From Candidatus Methanofastidiosum methylothiophilum (GTDB lineage: Archaea; Methanobacteriota_B; Thermococci; Methanofastidiosales; Methanofastidiosaceae), in contig LNGD01000042.1 of assembly GCA_001587675.1 (NCBI GenBank), positions 1-11,223 on the forward strand: a DNA stretch of 11,223 nt, written 5' to 3'. Position 1 is the first letter of the stretch. Each line of letters opens with the position of its first letter. The notes beneath the pieces were generated by a model that saw only the letters and a program-made list of their open reading frames with translations, had not been told where the DNA came from and did no database searches. The translations under genes and the position numbers were made by a program. This document shows, piece after piece, positions 1 through 5,725 of this stretch.

Positions 1-132
1 GTATTGAATATGATGTACCATCCTGACTTTAATGTTAACAAACCCGATCAAGTAAAGAAAGAAATGGAAGATATGTTAAAAAAAATAAATGAGATTTATC
101 AAAAGATATTGGTTAAGAAGGGCATAAAATAA
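1..132 (+). CDS. C-terminal fragment of an unrecognised protein
   Basis: An open frame enters from the left edge and stops with TAA at 130-132, leaving 43 codons. The visible residues begin VLNMMYHPDFNVNKPD and continue as a lysine- and glutamate-rich amphipathic helix (KKEMEDMLKKINEIYQKILVKKG). This composition suggests the terminal helix of a soluble cytoplasmic protein, with no membrane segment or metal motif. I do not recognise the family, and 43 residues are too few to assign one. The frame is credible because its codon use resembles the neighbouring genes and because it is followed by a 115-nt intergenic gap containing the promoter of the next gene. Confidence 0.6.
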   Translation, partial: VLNMMYHPDFNVNKPDQVKKEMEDMLKKINEIYQKILVKKGIK

Positions 133-220
133 ATATATCTTAATAATTTTAGTAAAACTATTAAGCATTCATTAAACCAACGAAAAAATAAATTTCAATT
201 TTATTTAAAGTAATAACCTT

Positions 221-227
221 TTTAATA
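221..227 (+). promoter_or_regulatory. TATA box of the methyltransferase gene
   Basis: TTTAATA is centred 24 nt before the ATG at 248, the archaeal TATA-to-TSS distance. Transcription would therefore start at or within a few bases of the start codon, giving a leaderless mRNA. No Shine-Dalgarno sequence is visible, which agrees. The rest of 133-247 is AT-rich and shows nothing else I can name. Confidence 0.5.
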
Positions 228-247
228 CGATGTAATTTCTCCTATCT

Positions 248-823
248 ATGGCCCATAAATTTAATCCGAAAGATATGCAAAGATTAGATTCCCCTGAACG
301 AAGGAAAATATTACCTCCTGAAGAAACTCTAAATATGATTGGAGTAACTAATAACGATATATTCATTGATATCGGATGTGGTATCGGTTATTTTTCTATA
401 CCTGCTTCTAAATCTGTTGGGATAAAAGGAAAAGTATATGCTCTAGATACTTCAAGTGAAATGATCCAAGAACTTGAAAGAAGAATTTCTGAAAATAAAA
501 TAACAAATATAGAAACGATTATTTCTGATCCTTATGACTTTAAGCTTAATTCAGACATTGGAACATTCGCTTTTATGGCAAATGTACTTCATGAAATTGA
601 TGAAAAAGAAATTTTTCTAAAAGAAACATATAGAGTATTAAAAAAAGAAGGAACTCTATGCATAATTGAATGGCAAAAAAAAGAAACTGAAAGAGGCCCA
701 CCTTTAGAAGAGAGGCTAAGTAATGATGAAATAAAAGAACTCTTAAAAATCACTGATTTCAAGTTAAATAGTATCTACCCAATAGGAGAATTTTTTATTG
801 CTTATCTCTCCAAAAAGATTTAA
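248..823 (+). CDS. class I SAM-dependent methyltransferase
   Basis: This 191-residue cytosolic protein is a UbiE/Methyltransf_11-type enzyme that should transfer a methyl group from S-adenosylmethionine. The glycine-rich motif I is DIGCGIGYF at residues 41-49. The acidic end of strand beta-2 (YALDTSSEM) lies at about 64-72, with D67 expected to bind the ribose hydroxyls. The motif IV region is MANVLHEI at 110-117, and the post-motif strand with EGTLCIIEW is at about 134-142. The N-terminus (HKFNPKDMQRLDSPERRKILPP) resembles a group of prokaryotic methyltransferases of unknown substrate. Length is typical of a single-domain enzyme. The ATG at 248 is favoured by the TATA box 24 nt upstream. The gene stands alone and converges on the gene at 878-1450. 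The substrate cannot be inferred. Confidence 0.88.
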   Translation: MAHKFNPKDMQRLDSPERRKILPPEETLNMIGVTNNDIFIDIGCGIGYFSIPASKSVGIKGKVYALDTSSEMIQELERRISENKITNIETIISDPYDFKLNSDIGTFAFMANVLHEIDEKEIFLKETYRVLKKEGTLCIIEWQKKETERGPPLEERLSNDEIKELLKITDFKLNSIYPIGEFFIAYLSKKI

Positions 824-841
824 TCTAATTCTTCACTGAAC

Positions 842-846
842 TTTTT
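842..846 (+). terminator. possible T-tract terminator after the methyltransferase
   Basis: A run of five T residues lies about 20 nt after the stop codon at 823, inside the 54-nt gap between two convergent genes. Archaeal RNA polymerase terminates at T-rich tracts without a hairpin. A run this short in AT-rich DNA is only weak support. Confidence 0.25.
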
Positions 847-877
847 ATCAACTTAACAATCAATTATGTTTATAGTT

Positions 878-1450
878 TCACTTGCCCTTTCTTAATGATC
901 TAAAAGTTTCCAAGAATCTTTTTCTCTTAGAGGGTAAGCCCAGAAATCCTTCGTCGCTAACGGATTTAACATCTTCAACTGACACAAATGAGTCTGGTAC
1001 ATACTTATCTATTGCCCCATAGATCTCATCAAGCTTCTTTCTTTTAACAACTGTGAAAAGAATTTTTACATCGCCCCTCTTCCCTTTTGCATCAATTACT
1101 GTTACACCGCATTTTTCTTTTCTTAAAAATTTGATAAACTCTTCTGTGTTCTCTTTTGTAATAATTCTAGCAATTACGTGCCCTACTGCTAGCCGCTCTT
1201 CAATAACAATTCCTACATAATTTCCTGCTGCAAATCCAGCGGCATAAGCTACATAATGAATGATGCTATTGACGTTCTGCATTACCTGGCCTATTACATT
1301 AATCCAGATGAAAACTTCAAAAAATCCAACTATAGGCGCCAATTTCTTAAGATTCTTAGAAACAAAAATTATTCTCATTGTTCCAAGGCTAACGTCCATT
1401 ACCCTGGCAAAAAAAATCAAAAGAGGCAATGCCCAAAACATTAAGTCCAT
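878..1450 (-). CDS. UPF0316 family membrane protein (DUF5698 + DUF2179)
   Basis: This 190-residue protein has the layout of the UPF0316 family. Three hydrophobic segments lie at about residues 4-30 (interrupted by charged residues), 38-58 and 62-84. A soluble alpha/beta DUF2179 domain follows at about 90-162, then a basic tail (SKRKRFLETFRSLRKGK). The motif ARVMDVSLGTMRIIFVSK near the N-terminus is typical of the family. The DUF2179 domain also occurs in YitT-type membrane proteins and is thought to be a ligand-binding or regulatory module. The ligand and transport role are unknown. The ATG at 1450 is supported by AAGGTG five bases upstream. It is divergent from tetR across a 117-nt region with an operator-like dyad, so it may be a target of that regulator. 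Confidence 0.85.
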   Translation of the reverse strand: MDLMFWALPLLIFFARVMDVSLGTMRIIFVSKNLKKLAPIVGFFEVFIWINVIGQVMQNVNSIIHYVAYAAGFAAGNYVGIVIEERLAVGHVIARIITKENTEEFIKFLRKEKCGVTVIDAKGKRGDVKILFTVVKRKKLDEIYGAIDKYVPDSFVSVEDVKSVSDEGFLGLPSKRKRFLETFRSLRKGK

Positions 1451-1455
1451 ATCTA

Positions 1456-1461
1456 CACCTT
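1456..1461 (-). promoter_or_regulatory. Shine-Dalgarno site for the UPF0316 gene
   Basis: Read on the minus strand, AAGGTG lies five bases before the ATG at 1450. GGTG matches the core of the archaeal anti-SD (GGAGGTGA). It favours this start over the in-frame Met at residue 4. Confidence 0.5.
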
Positions 1462-1470
1462 GATTTATTC

Positions 1471-1478
1471 ATTTAAAT
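1471..1478 (-). promoter_or_regulatory. candidate TATA box of the UPF0316 gene
   Basis: ATTTAAAT, itself a palindrome, is centred about 25 nt upstream of the start codon at 1450. The visible Shine-Dalgarno implies a short leader. A second TATA-like stretch, TTTTTAAGG (minus strand, about 1482-1490), would fit that leader better. I cannot choose between the two by eye. Confidence 0.35.
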
Positions 1479-1493
1479 TCACCTTAAAAAACT

Positions 1494-1525
1494 TACTTAT
1501 AAGTCAGATTAATACCTTATAAGTA
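1494..1525. promoter_or_regulatory. inverted-repeat operator between UPF0316 and tetR
   Basis: TACTTATAAG at 1494-1503 is repeated exactly in inverted orientation as CTTATAAGTA at 1516-1525, with a 12-nt spacer. Each arm sits in its own local palindrome (ACTTATAAGT at 1495-1504, CCTTATAAGT at 1515-1524), and the two are exactly 20 bp apart, about two helical turns. TetR dimers bind such dyads, often as two dimers on one DNA face. The position, just upstream of the tetR TATA box and behind the divergent promoter, fits autoregulation and control of the UPF0316 gene. Binding by the adjacent TetR is inferred. Confidence 0.55.
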
Positions 1526-1531
1526 GAAATA

Positions 1532-1539
1532 TTTTTAAA
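1532..1539 (+). promoter_or_regulatory. candidate TATA box of tetR
   Basis: TTTTTAAA is centred about 32 nt before the ATG at 1568, which predicts a start of transcription only a few bases upstream of the codon. It begins 6 bp after the right arm of the inverted repeat, so a protein bound there could block TBP/TFB or polymerase. Confidence 0.4.
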
Positions 1540-1567
1540 CATCTATTTTTTAATATTTTTGTTATCT

Positions 1568-2215
1568 ATGCCAAAAGTCGTTCCTGGGTACAGAGAAGAG
1601 GCAAAAAACAGAATAATAAAAAAATCAGTCAAATATTTTTCTAAAAATGGGTATCATAAAACAAAAATGGCAGAAATCGCTGATAGTCTCGGAGTAAGTA
1701 AAGCGGCACTTTACCAATACTTTGAAAGCAAAGAAGAACTTTTTACTCAAGTGATGCAATATTATGTAGATTCTATTCAAGGAGAACTTATTGCTTTCTT
1801 GAAATCAAAACATCCAAAAGAGATTATGACTGATGATTTTTTTGATATATTGTTTGACATAAAATCTAATGAAACTAGGGATAATACTGTTTTAATTGAT
1901 GGTTTATTCCCGCCTCTTGATTTTAATCTTGCGATATCTGAATTGATAACTAGCAATCCATCAATGAAAAATAAAATGACAAAGCACTATAAAGAGGTTA
2001 TAAGATTGTTGTCAGATTATTTTGAAGAGTATAAGAAAAATGGAGTTATCAAAAAGGAAGTGGATACCTCATCTATGGCAATGGGAATTATGTCATTGCA
2101 AGATGGATTAATGACTGCAATACTTATGGGAATAGAAATACACGAAATAAAAAGAACTTGGAAAGATATCACTAAAATGATATTAAGAACTTCTTTTGTA
2201 GAATCAGATTTTTAA
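1568..2215 (+). CDS. TetR/AcrR family transcriptional regulator
   Basis: This 215-residue protein is a one-component DNA-binding regulator, presumably a dimeric repressor released by a small ligand. The TetR_N domain covers about residues 12-59. It begins with the helix AKNRIIKKSVKYFSKNGY, then the helix-turn-helix MAEIADSLGVSKAALYQYF at about 34-52 and the closing SKEELF. The rest is a helical ligand-binding and dimerisation domain without recognisable ligand residues. The frame can be read from a TTG at 1559, but ATG at 1568 (MPKVVPGYREE) is preferred because it starts the conserved N-terminus and fits the TATA spacing. It is divergent from the UPF0316 gene and 68 nt upstream of the ferredoxin-like gene, so either could be a target. 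The effector is unknown. Confidence 0.9.
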   Translation: MPKVVPGYREEAKNRIIKKSVKYFSKNGYHKTKMAEIADSLGVSKAALYQYFESKEELFTQVMQYYVDSIQGELIAFLKSKHPKEIMTDDFFDILFDIKSNETRDNTVLIDGLFPPLDFNLAISELITSNPSMKNKMTKHYKEVIRLLSDYFEEYKKNGVIKKEVDTSSMAMGIMSLQDGLMTAILMGIEIHEIKRTWKDITKMILRTSFVESDF

Positions 2216-2254
2216 ATTAATTATTCCATTAGACTTATATCATTATGTATCACG

Positions 2255-2272
2255 TATTATAGTAAATTTACT
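2255..2272 (+). promoter_or_regulatory. TATA box and 12-bp palindrome before the ferredoxin-like gene
   Basis: TATTATAG (2255-2262) is centred 26 nt before the ATG at 2284. It runs into a perfect palindrome, AGTAAATTTACT, at 2261-2272. The TATA box argues that this gene has its own promoter as well as any read-through from tetR. A palindrome between TATA and start is a natural repressor position, but its sequence does not match the tetR dyad, and AT-rich palindromes of this size also arise by chance. Confidence 0.35.
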
Positions 2273-2283
2273 GAATGATTATT

Positions 2284-3093
2284 ATGGAAAAAATCCCTCT
2301 TTTTGTTAATATTCTTACTAAGCTTTTTCCATATAGATTTACATTCGCAAAATTAACAAGAATACCCGGCATAGGTAGCATTGTAGATAAAATGTTTTTT
2401 GATAAGGATAGAATTTACTATCTGCCACTGGATAAAGTAGTCCAAATTGAAAAAAATATATACCAAGATGATTCAATTATTCTTCCCTCAAAAGTTGTTG
2501 AACATTTCATTGAAAAATCGAATCATCAATTCATTATGAACTTCTGCATTTGTAGAATTTCAAAAGATTGCAATAATTACCCCAAAGATTACGGATGTCT
2601 TTTTCTTGGGGAAGCCACTTTGAACATAGACCCTAAATTAGGCAAAAATGTAACTAAAGAAGAAGCAAAACAATACATAAAAAAATGTAACGAAGCAGGA
2701 CTTGTCCATCTAATCGGGAGGAACAAATTAGACTCTTCATGGTTAAAGGCTAAACCTGCTGATAAGCTAATGACAATATGTAACTGTTGTGAGTGCTGTT
2801 GTCTTTGGATGATGCTACCAAATCTTTCAAAAGCAATTAATTCAAAAGTTACTAAATTGCCTGGCCTTGAAATAAACGTAACAAATAGATGCGTTGGTTG
2901 TGGAGAATGTGTCAGATTTTGTTTTGTCAATGCGATATCAGTTATTAATGGAAAGGCAGTAATAAATGGCGAATGTAGGGGATGTGGTAGATGTGCAAAT
3001 AATTGCAAGTCTAAAGCTATAGAGATAATTATCCCTAGCTACTCTTTAGAAGAATCTATAAAAAATATTTCATCTTCTGTCGATGTATCTTAA
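2284..3093 (+). CDS. cysteine-rich dicluster [4Fe-4S] ferredoxin-like protein
   Basis: This 269-residue soluble protein carries 19 cysteines. The C-terminus holds two ferredoxin motifs, CVGCGECVRFC (residues 203-213) and CRGCGRCANNC (231-241). Both lack the proline that usually follows the fourth cysteine (F and K instead). Upstream are two further cysteine groups: CICR followed by C96 and C105 (88-105), and CNCCECCC (166-173), separated by a segment with EEAKQYIKKCNEAGLVHLIG. I recall similar ICNCCxCCC arrangements in uncharacterised prokaryotic Fe-S proteins, but no defined reaction. It probably binds two [4Fe-4S] clusters and perhaps another metal centre, acting in electron transfer or redox sensing. 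An in-frame ATG at 2275 would add MII; 2284 fits the TATA spacing better. It follows tetR by 68 nt, suggesting a regulatory pair. Confidence 0.82.
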   Translation: MEKIPLFVNILTKLFPYRFTFAKLTRIPGIGSIVDKMFFDKDRIYYLPLDKVVQIEKNIYQDDSIILPSKVVEHFIEKSNHQFIMNFCICRISKDCNNYPKDYGCLFLGEATLNIDPKLGKNVTKEEAKQYIKKCNEAGLVHLIGRNKLDSSWLKAKPADKLMTICNCCECCCLWMMLPNLSKAINSKVTKLPGLEINVTNRCVGCGECVRFCFVNAISVINGKAVINGECRGCGRCANNCKSKAIEIIIPSYSLEESIKNISSSVDVS

Positions 3094-3109
3094 GACAACA
3101 TACTAAATC

Positions 3110-3117
3110 TTTATATA
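3110..3117 (+). promoter_or_regulatory. TATA box of trkA
   Basis: TTTATATA is centred about 27 nt before the ATG at 3141. It overlaps an earlier in-frame ATG at 3117, which therefore should not be on the transcript. A leaderless mRNA starting near 3141 is expected. Confidence 0.55.
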
Positions 3118-3140
3118 TGTATCAGTATCATTTTTACCTT

Positions 3141-4472
3141 ATGTATGTAATAGTGGTAGGAGGAGGCCTTACTGGATTTAACATTGCTAAACTTCTTGTT
3201 GAAGAAGGGATTGGTGTAGTTGTTATTGAAAAAGATTTGACGAGATGTCAAGAAATATCAAAAAAAATTGATGCGCTTGTAATTCAAGGAAACGGATCAA
3301 ATCCTAAAATTCTCCTTGAAGCGGGTGCAAAAGATGCAGACCTTTTAATTGCTGTTACCAATTCTTCTGAAGTTAATTTAATATCATGTATAACTGCTAA
3401 AAATCTCGGTATCAGGAAAACTGTTGCAAAGATTGCAATTGAGTATACATTCACTGAGGATATCGAACTTTCAAAGGTCGGTGTCGATTATGCTTTCTCT
3501 CCGGGGACTATCATTGCATTTGATGTCGAAAGAATATTAGAACTGCCCAGTGCCCTTGCTATTCAAGCCATGGCAGACGGAAAGGTAACAATGGCAGAAT
3601 TTAAAGTGGCTGAAGGTTCAAAATATGTGGGAAGAGCTTTAAAGGAGAAGATATTTCCTGATGAAACAATAATCGGGGCAGTTTTAAAGGATAATGGGGA
3701 TACTATTATTCCAACAGGGGAATACATATTTGAAGAAGGAGATAAAGCTTTCATACTTGGTAAGCCGAAAGTAGTCGAGAAAGTGGTAGAAAGATGCAGT
3801 GAATGTCAAAGAGTAAGAAAAGTAATGATAATCGGTGCAAGTAATACTGCTGTTCAGCTTGCAAAAATGCTTGAGAGAAGTATGTCCGTTAAATTAATCG
3901 ACAGTGATCCAGAAAGATGCGAAGAAATATCTAAGATACTTCAAAAAACACTTGTAATAAAAGGAGATATAATGGACCTCTCTCTACTAAAAGATGAAGG
4001 CATTGGAGATGTAGATGCGTTTGTCTCGCTCACTAAATATGATCAGTTGAATCTTTTCTCATGCCTCTTAGGGAAATATCTAGGTGCTTCAAAAACTATT
4101 GCTAGGGTAGAAAATATAGAATTAATTAAATTCTTTGAGGATATGGGTGTTGATGTAGCTATAAGTCCAAAAGTTTCTACTGCAGAACACGTTATGAGAT
4201 TTATACGGATGGGGGGGTTAAAATCTCTTATTAGATTACCAACTGGTCAGGCAGAGATTATTGAACTTACACCTTCTAAGAATGCAAAGATTTTAGGAAA
4301 GACATTAAGAGACATTACATTACCCGATGAAATTTTATTCTTGATAATAGTAAGAGAAAATAAACTAATTATACCTAAAGGAGATGACATCATCCAAGAA
4401 GAGGATAAAGTTATAATATCTGCCAAGATAGATAAAATAAAAAAGATAAAAGAACTATTTGGACAATATTAA
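3141..4472 (+). CDS. trkA: TrkA, two-domain potassium uptake regulatory subunit
   Basis: This 443-residue cytoplasmic protein is the peripheral subunit of the Trk K+ uptake system, where NAD(H) or ATP/ADP binding to its RCK domains gates the TrkH pore. It has the full tandem layout: RCK_N at about residues 1-120 (GGGLTG at 7-12, acidic E30 at the end of strand 2), RCK_C at about 137-210, a second RCK_N at about 227-345, and a second RCK_C at about 362-443. The second Rossmann loop reads GASNTA rather than a glycine-rich GxGxxG, so this site is degenerate. ATG 3141 is chosen over 3117 because it begins the first beta-strand (MYVIVVGGG) and sits 27 nt from a TATA box. The two trkH genes lie 1.25 kb downstream, beyond ridA and an amidotransferase. 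Its stop is 3 nt from that of the convergent ridA. Confidence 0.93.
   Translation: MYVIVVGGGLTGFNIAKLLVEEGIGVVVIEKDLTRCQEISKKIDALVIQGNGSNPKILLEAGAKDADLLIAVTNSSEVNLISCITAKNLGIRKTVAKIAIEYTFTEDIELSKVGVDYAFSPGTIIAFDVERILELPSALAIQAMADGKVTMAEFKVAEGSKYVGRALKEKIFPDETIIGAVLKDNGDTIIPTGEYIFEEGDKAFILGKPKVVEKVVERCSECQRVRKVMIIGASNTAVQLAKMLERSMSVKLIDSDPERCEEISKILQKTLVIKGDIMDLSLLKDEGIGDVDAFVSLTKYDQLNLFSCLLGKYLGASKTIARVENIELIKFFEDMGVDVAISPKVSTAEHVMRFIRMGGLKSLIRLPTGQAEIIELTPSKNAKILGKTLRDITLPDEILFLIIVRENKLIIPKGDDIIQEEDKVIISAKIDKIKKIKELFGQY
4439..4444 (-). terminator. possible T-tract terminator for ridA inside trkA
   Basis: Six A residues on the plus strand give a T6 run on the ridA transcript strand about 30 nt after the ridA stop, within the antisense 3' end of trkA. 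Only 3 nt separate the two stop codons, so termination must occur inside the opposite gene. The call rests on the T-run alone. Confidence 0.25.
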
Positions 4473-4475
4473 ATT

Positions 4476-4862
4476 CTATTTCTTTCTGTAAGCTATGCAA
4501 GCTATTTCAATATCTGAGTTTTTTGGTAATTTTGCAACTTCAATCGTCACTCTCGAAGGTCTTATGCCCAAAGGAAATCTTTTTTCATAGGCCTTATTGA
4601 ATTTATCAAAGTTTGATAAATCTTTCAAATAGACTTCTGATTTAACTATGTCTTCTAAACCCAAATCATCTTCCTTTAAAATCGCCTCAATGTTATCTAA
4701 GACAACATCTGTCGCCTTTTCAATATCTCCTAGAACAAGATTTCCTGCTTTATCGATTGGCAATTGTCCTGAAACAAAGGCAAAATTTCCTGCAACAACA
4801 CCCTGGGAGTAGGGTCCAACTGGTGCAGGGGCATTTTTACTTTCTAATTTTTTCTTTGACAT
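4476..4862 (-). CDS. ridA: RidA family reactive imine/enamine deaminase
   Basis: This 128-residue protein is a full-length RidA/YER057c/UK114 member. RidA hydrolyses the 2-aminoacrylate and other enamine/imine intermediates released by PLP-dependent dehydratases, protecting PLP enzymes; it works as a cytosolic trimer. Family marks are visible: APAPVGPYSQ at 11-20 with Y18, FVSGQLP at 29-35, and the C-terminal signature RPSRVTIEVAKLPKNSDIEI at 101-120. R104 should contact the substrate carboxylate, and E119 matches the conserved glutamate. The position two after the arginine is T106, where many RidA proteins have Cys; such variation is common. The start is supported by GGTGAG five bases upstream. 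The gene is divergent from the amidotransferase and converges on trkA. It is probably a housekeeping gene unrelated to potassium transport. Confidence 0.93.
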   Translation of the reverse strand: MSKKKLESKNAPAPVGPYSQGVVAGNFAFVSGQLPIDKAGNLVLGDIEKATDVVLDNIEAILKEDDLGLEDIVKSEVYLKDLSNFDKFNKAYEKRFPLGIRPSRVTIEVAKLPKNSDIEIACIAYRKK

Positions 4863-4867
4863 ATTAT

Positions 4868-4873
4868 CTCACC
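4868..4873 (-). promoter_or_regulatory. Shine-Dalgarno site of ridA
   Basis: On the minus strand GGTGAG lies five bases before the ridA ATG, a close match to the archaeal GGAGGTGA consensus. It shows that ridA, unlike most plus-strand genes here, has a short leader. Confidence 0.55.
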
Positions 4874-4902
4874 TTGGCCTAAGTTTATCATTAATTGACG
4901 AG

Positions 4903-4918
4903 TATATTTATTAAATTA
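4903..4918. promoter_or_regulatory. shared divergent promoter block of ridA and the amidotransferase
   Basis: One AT-only block (TATATTTATTAAATTA) lies about 27 nt before the amidotransferase ATG at 4937 on the plus strand. On the minus strand it lies about 45 nt before the ridA ATG, placing ridA transcription near 4880 with room for its Shine-Dalgarno. The two TATA elements overlap, so the promoters probably compete for TBP. Confidence 0.4.
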
Positions 4919-4936
4919 TCCAAAATATGTTTCCAT

Positions 4937-5650
4937 ATGAAAGTTCTCATTATTAACAATATCCCTAGAGAAGGTCCAGGAATATTAAAAGACATATTAG
5001 ATAAAAATTCAATTAAATATGATACTCACGAATTTGGACTTGGTAAAAAAGTACCTAATCCTAAAGAGTATGGGGCAGTTTTTGTATTAGGCGGTCCGGA
5101 CAGTGCAAATGACAACTCTAAAAAAATGATAGAAGAAATACAGTATGTAAAGGATTTATTATCTAGCAATGTTCCTTATTTTGGAATATGTCTCGGACTA
5201 CAGGTAATGGTAAAAGCTTTAGGAGGAACTGTGAAGAAAAATCCAATGAAAGAAGTTGGATGGAGAGATCCCGATAATGAAATTTTCAAGGTACAACTTA
5301 CAAATAAAGGAATTAATGATCCTATTTTTAAAGGCTTGGATTCTGAATTCATAGTTTTCCAATTACATGGTGAAACTGTTGAATTGACTTCTAATATGAG
5401 TCTTCTAGGTAAAGGAAAGTATTGCACTAATCAGATAGTAAAGATGGGGAGTAATGCTTATGGGTTTCAATGCCATATCGAGTTATCAAAGGACATGTTT
5501 TACAATTGGATAATTGAAGATGAGGATCTTAATAAATTAGACTATACCAGTCTCTATTTTGATTATAATCAGTTAAAAATTAAATATGAAGAAATTGGAA
5601 ATAGAATATTCAAGAATTTCTTAAAAATTGCTAATTTCGACATAAAATAA
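4937..5650 (+). CDS. class I glutamine amidotransferase (GMP synthase subunit A-like)
   Basis: This 237-residue cytosolic protein has the class I (triad) glutaminase fold, which releases ammonia from glutamine. The nucleophile is C85 in the elbow YFGICLGLQVM, the oxyanion-type loop is VLGGPDSAND at about 50-59, and the remaining triad residues are H180 and E182 in YGFQCHIEL. The usual HPE is HIE here. A region FQLHGE at 141-146 is also typical. No synthetase domain is attached and no synthetase gene is adjacent, so the acceptor is unknown; stand-alone relatives are annotated as GMP-synthase-like or gamma-glutamyl-peptide hydrolases. The C-terminal 40 residues form helices beyond the catalytic core. 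An upstream in-frame TTG at 4895 was rejected because ATG 4937 begins the first beta-strand (MKVLIINN) and fits the TATA box. Confidence 0.88.
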   Translation: MKVLIINNIPREGPGILKDILDKNSIKYDTHEFGLGKKVPNPKEYGAVFVLGGPDSANDNSKKMIEEIQYVKDLLSSNVPYFGICLGLQVMVKALGGTVKKNPMKEVGWRDPDNEIFKVQLTNKGINDPIFKGLDSEFIVFQLHGETVELTSNMSLLGKGKYCTNQIVKMGSNAYGFQCHIELSKDMFYNWIIEDEDLNKLDYTSLYFDYNQLKIKYEEIGNRIFKNFLKIANFDIK

Positions 5651-5687
5651 AAAGATTATAAACAATTATTATATAATGCCAACTAAA

Positions 5688-5698
5688 TTTTATAAATA
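5688..5698 (+). promoter_or_regulatory. TATA box of the first trkH
   Basis: TTTTATAAATA is the best TATA match in the window. It is centred about 32 nt before the ATG at 5726, predicting a leader of only about 6 nt. It shows that trkH is transcribed independently of the amidotransferase, which ends at 5650. Confidence 0.55.
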
Positions 5699-5725
5699 CA
5701 ATAATAATAAGAAGTTCAAGATAAA

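Noticed and set aside
147..165. Short symmetric sequence TAGT-aaa-ACTA in the gap before the methyltransferase.
   Set aside because: Four-base arms in AT-rich DNA are expected by chance, and it does not coincide with the TATA box or another signal.
1256..1463. Two short plus-strand frames at the 5' end of the UPF0316 gene.
   Set aside because: Both are antisense to conserved membrane segments of the UPF0316 protein and have no promoter or ribosome-binding site of their own.
2589..3008. Open frame of 139 codons on the minus strand, opposite the ferredoxin-like gene.
   Set aside because: It lies wholly antisense to a gene with strong cysteine motifs, has low-complexity His/Pro/Leu composition, and shows no domain or start signal.
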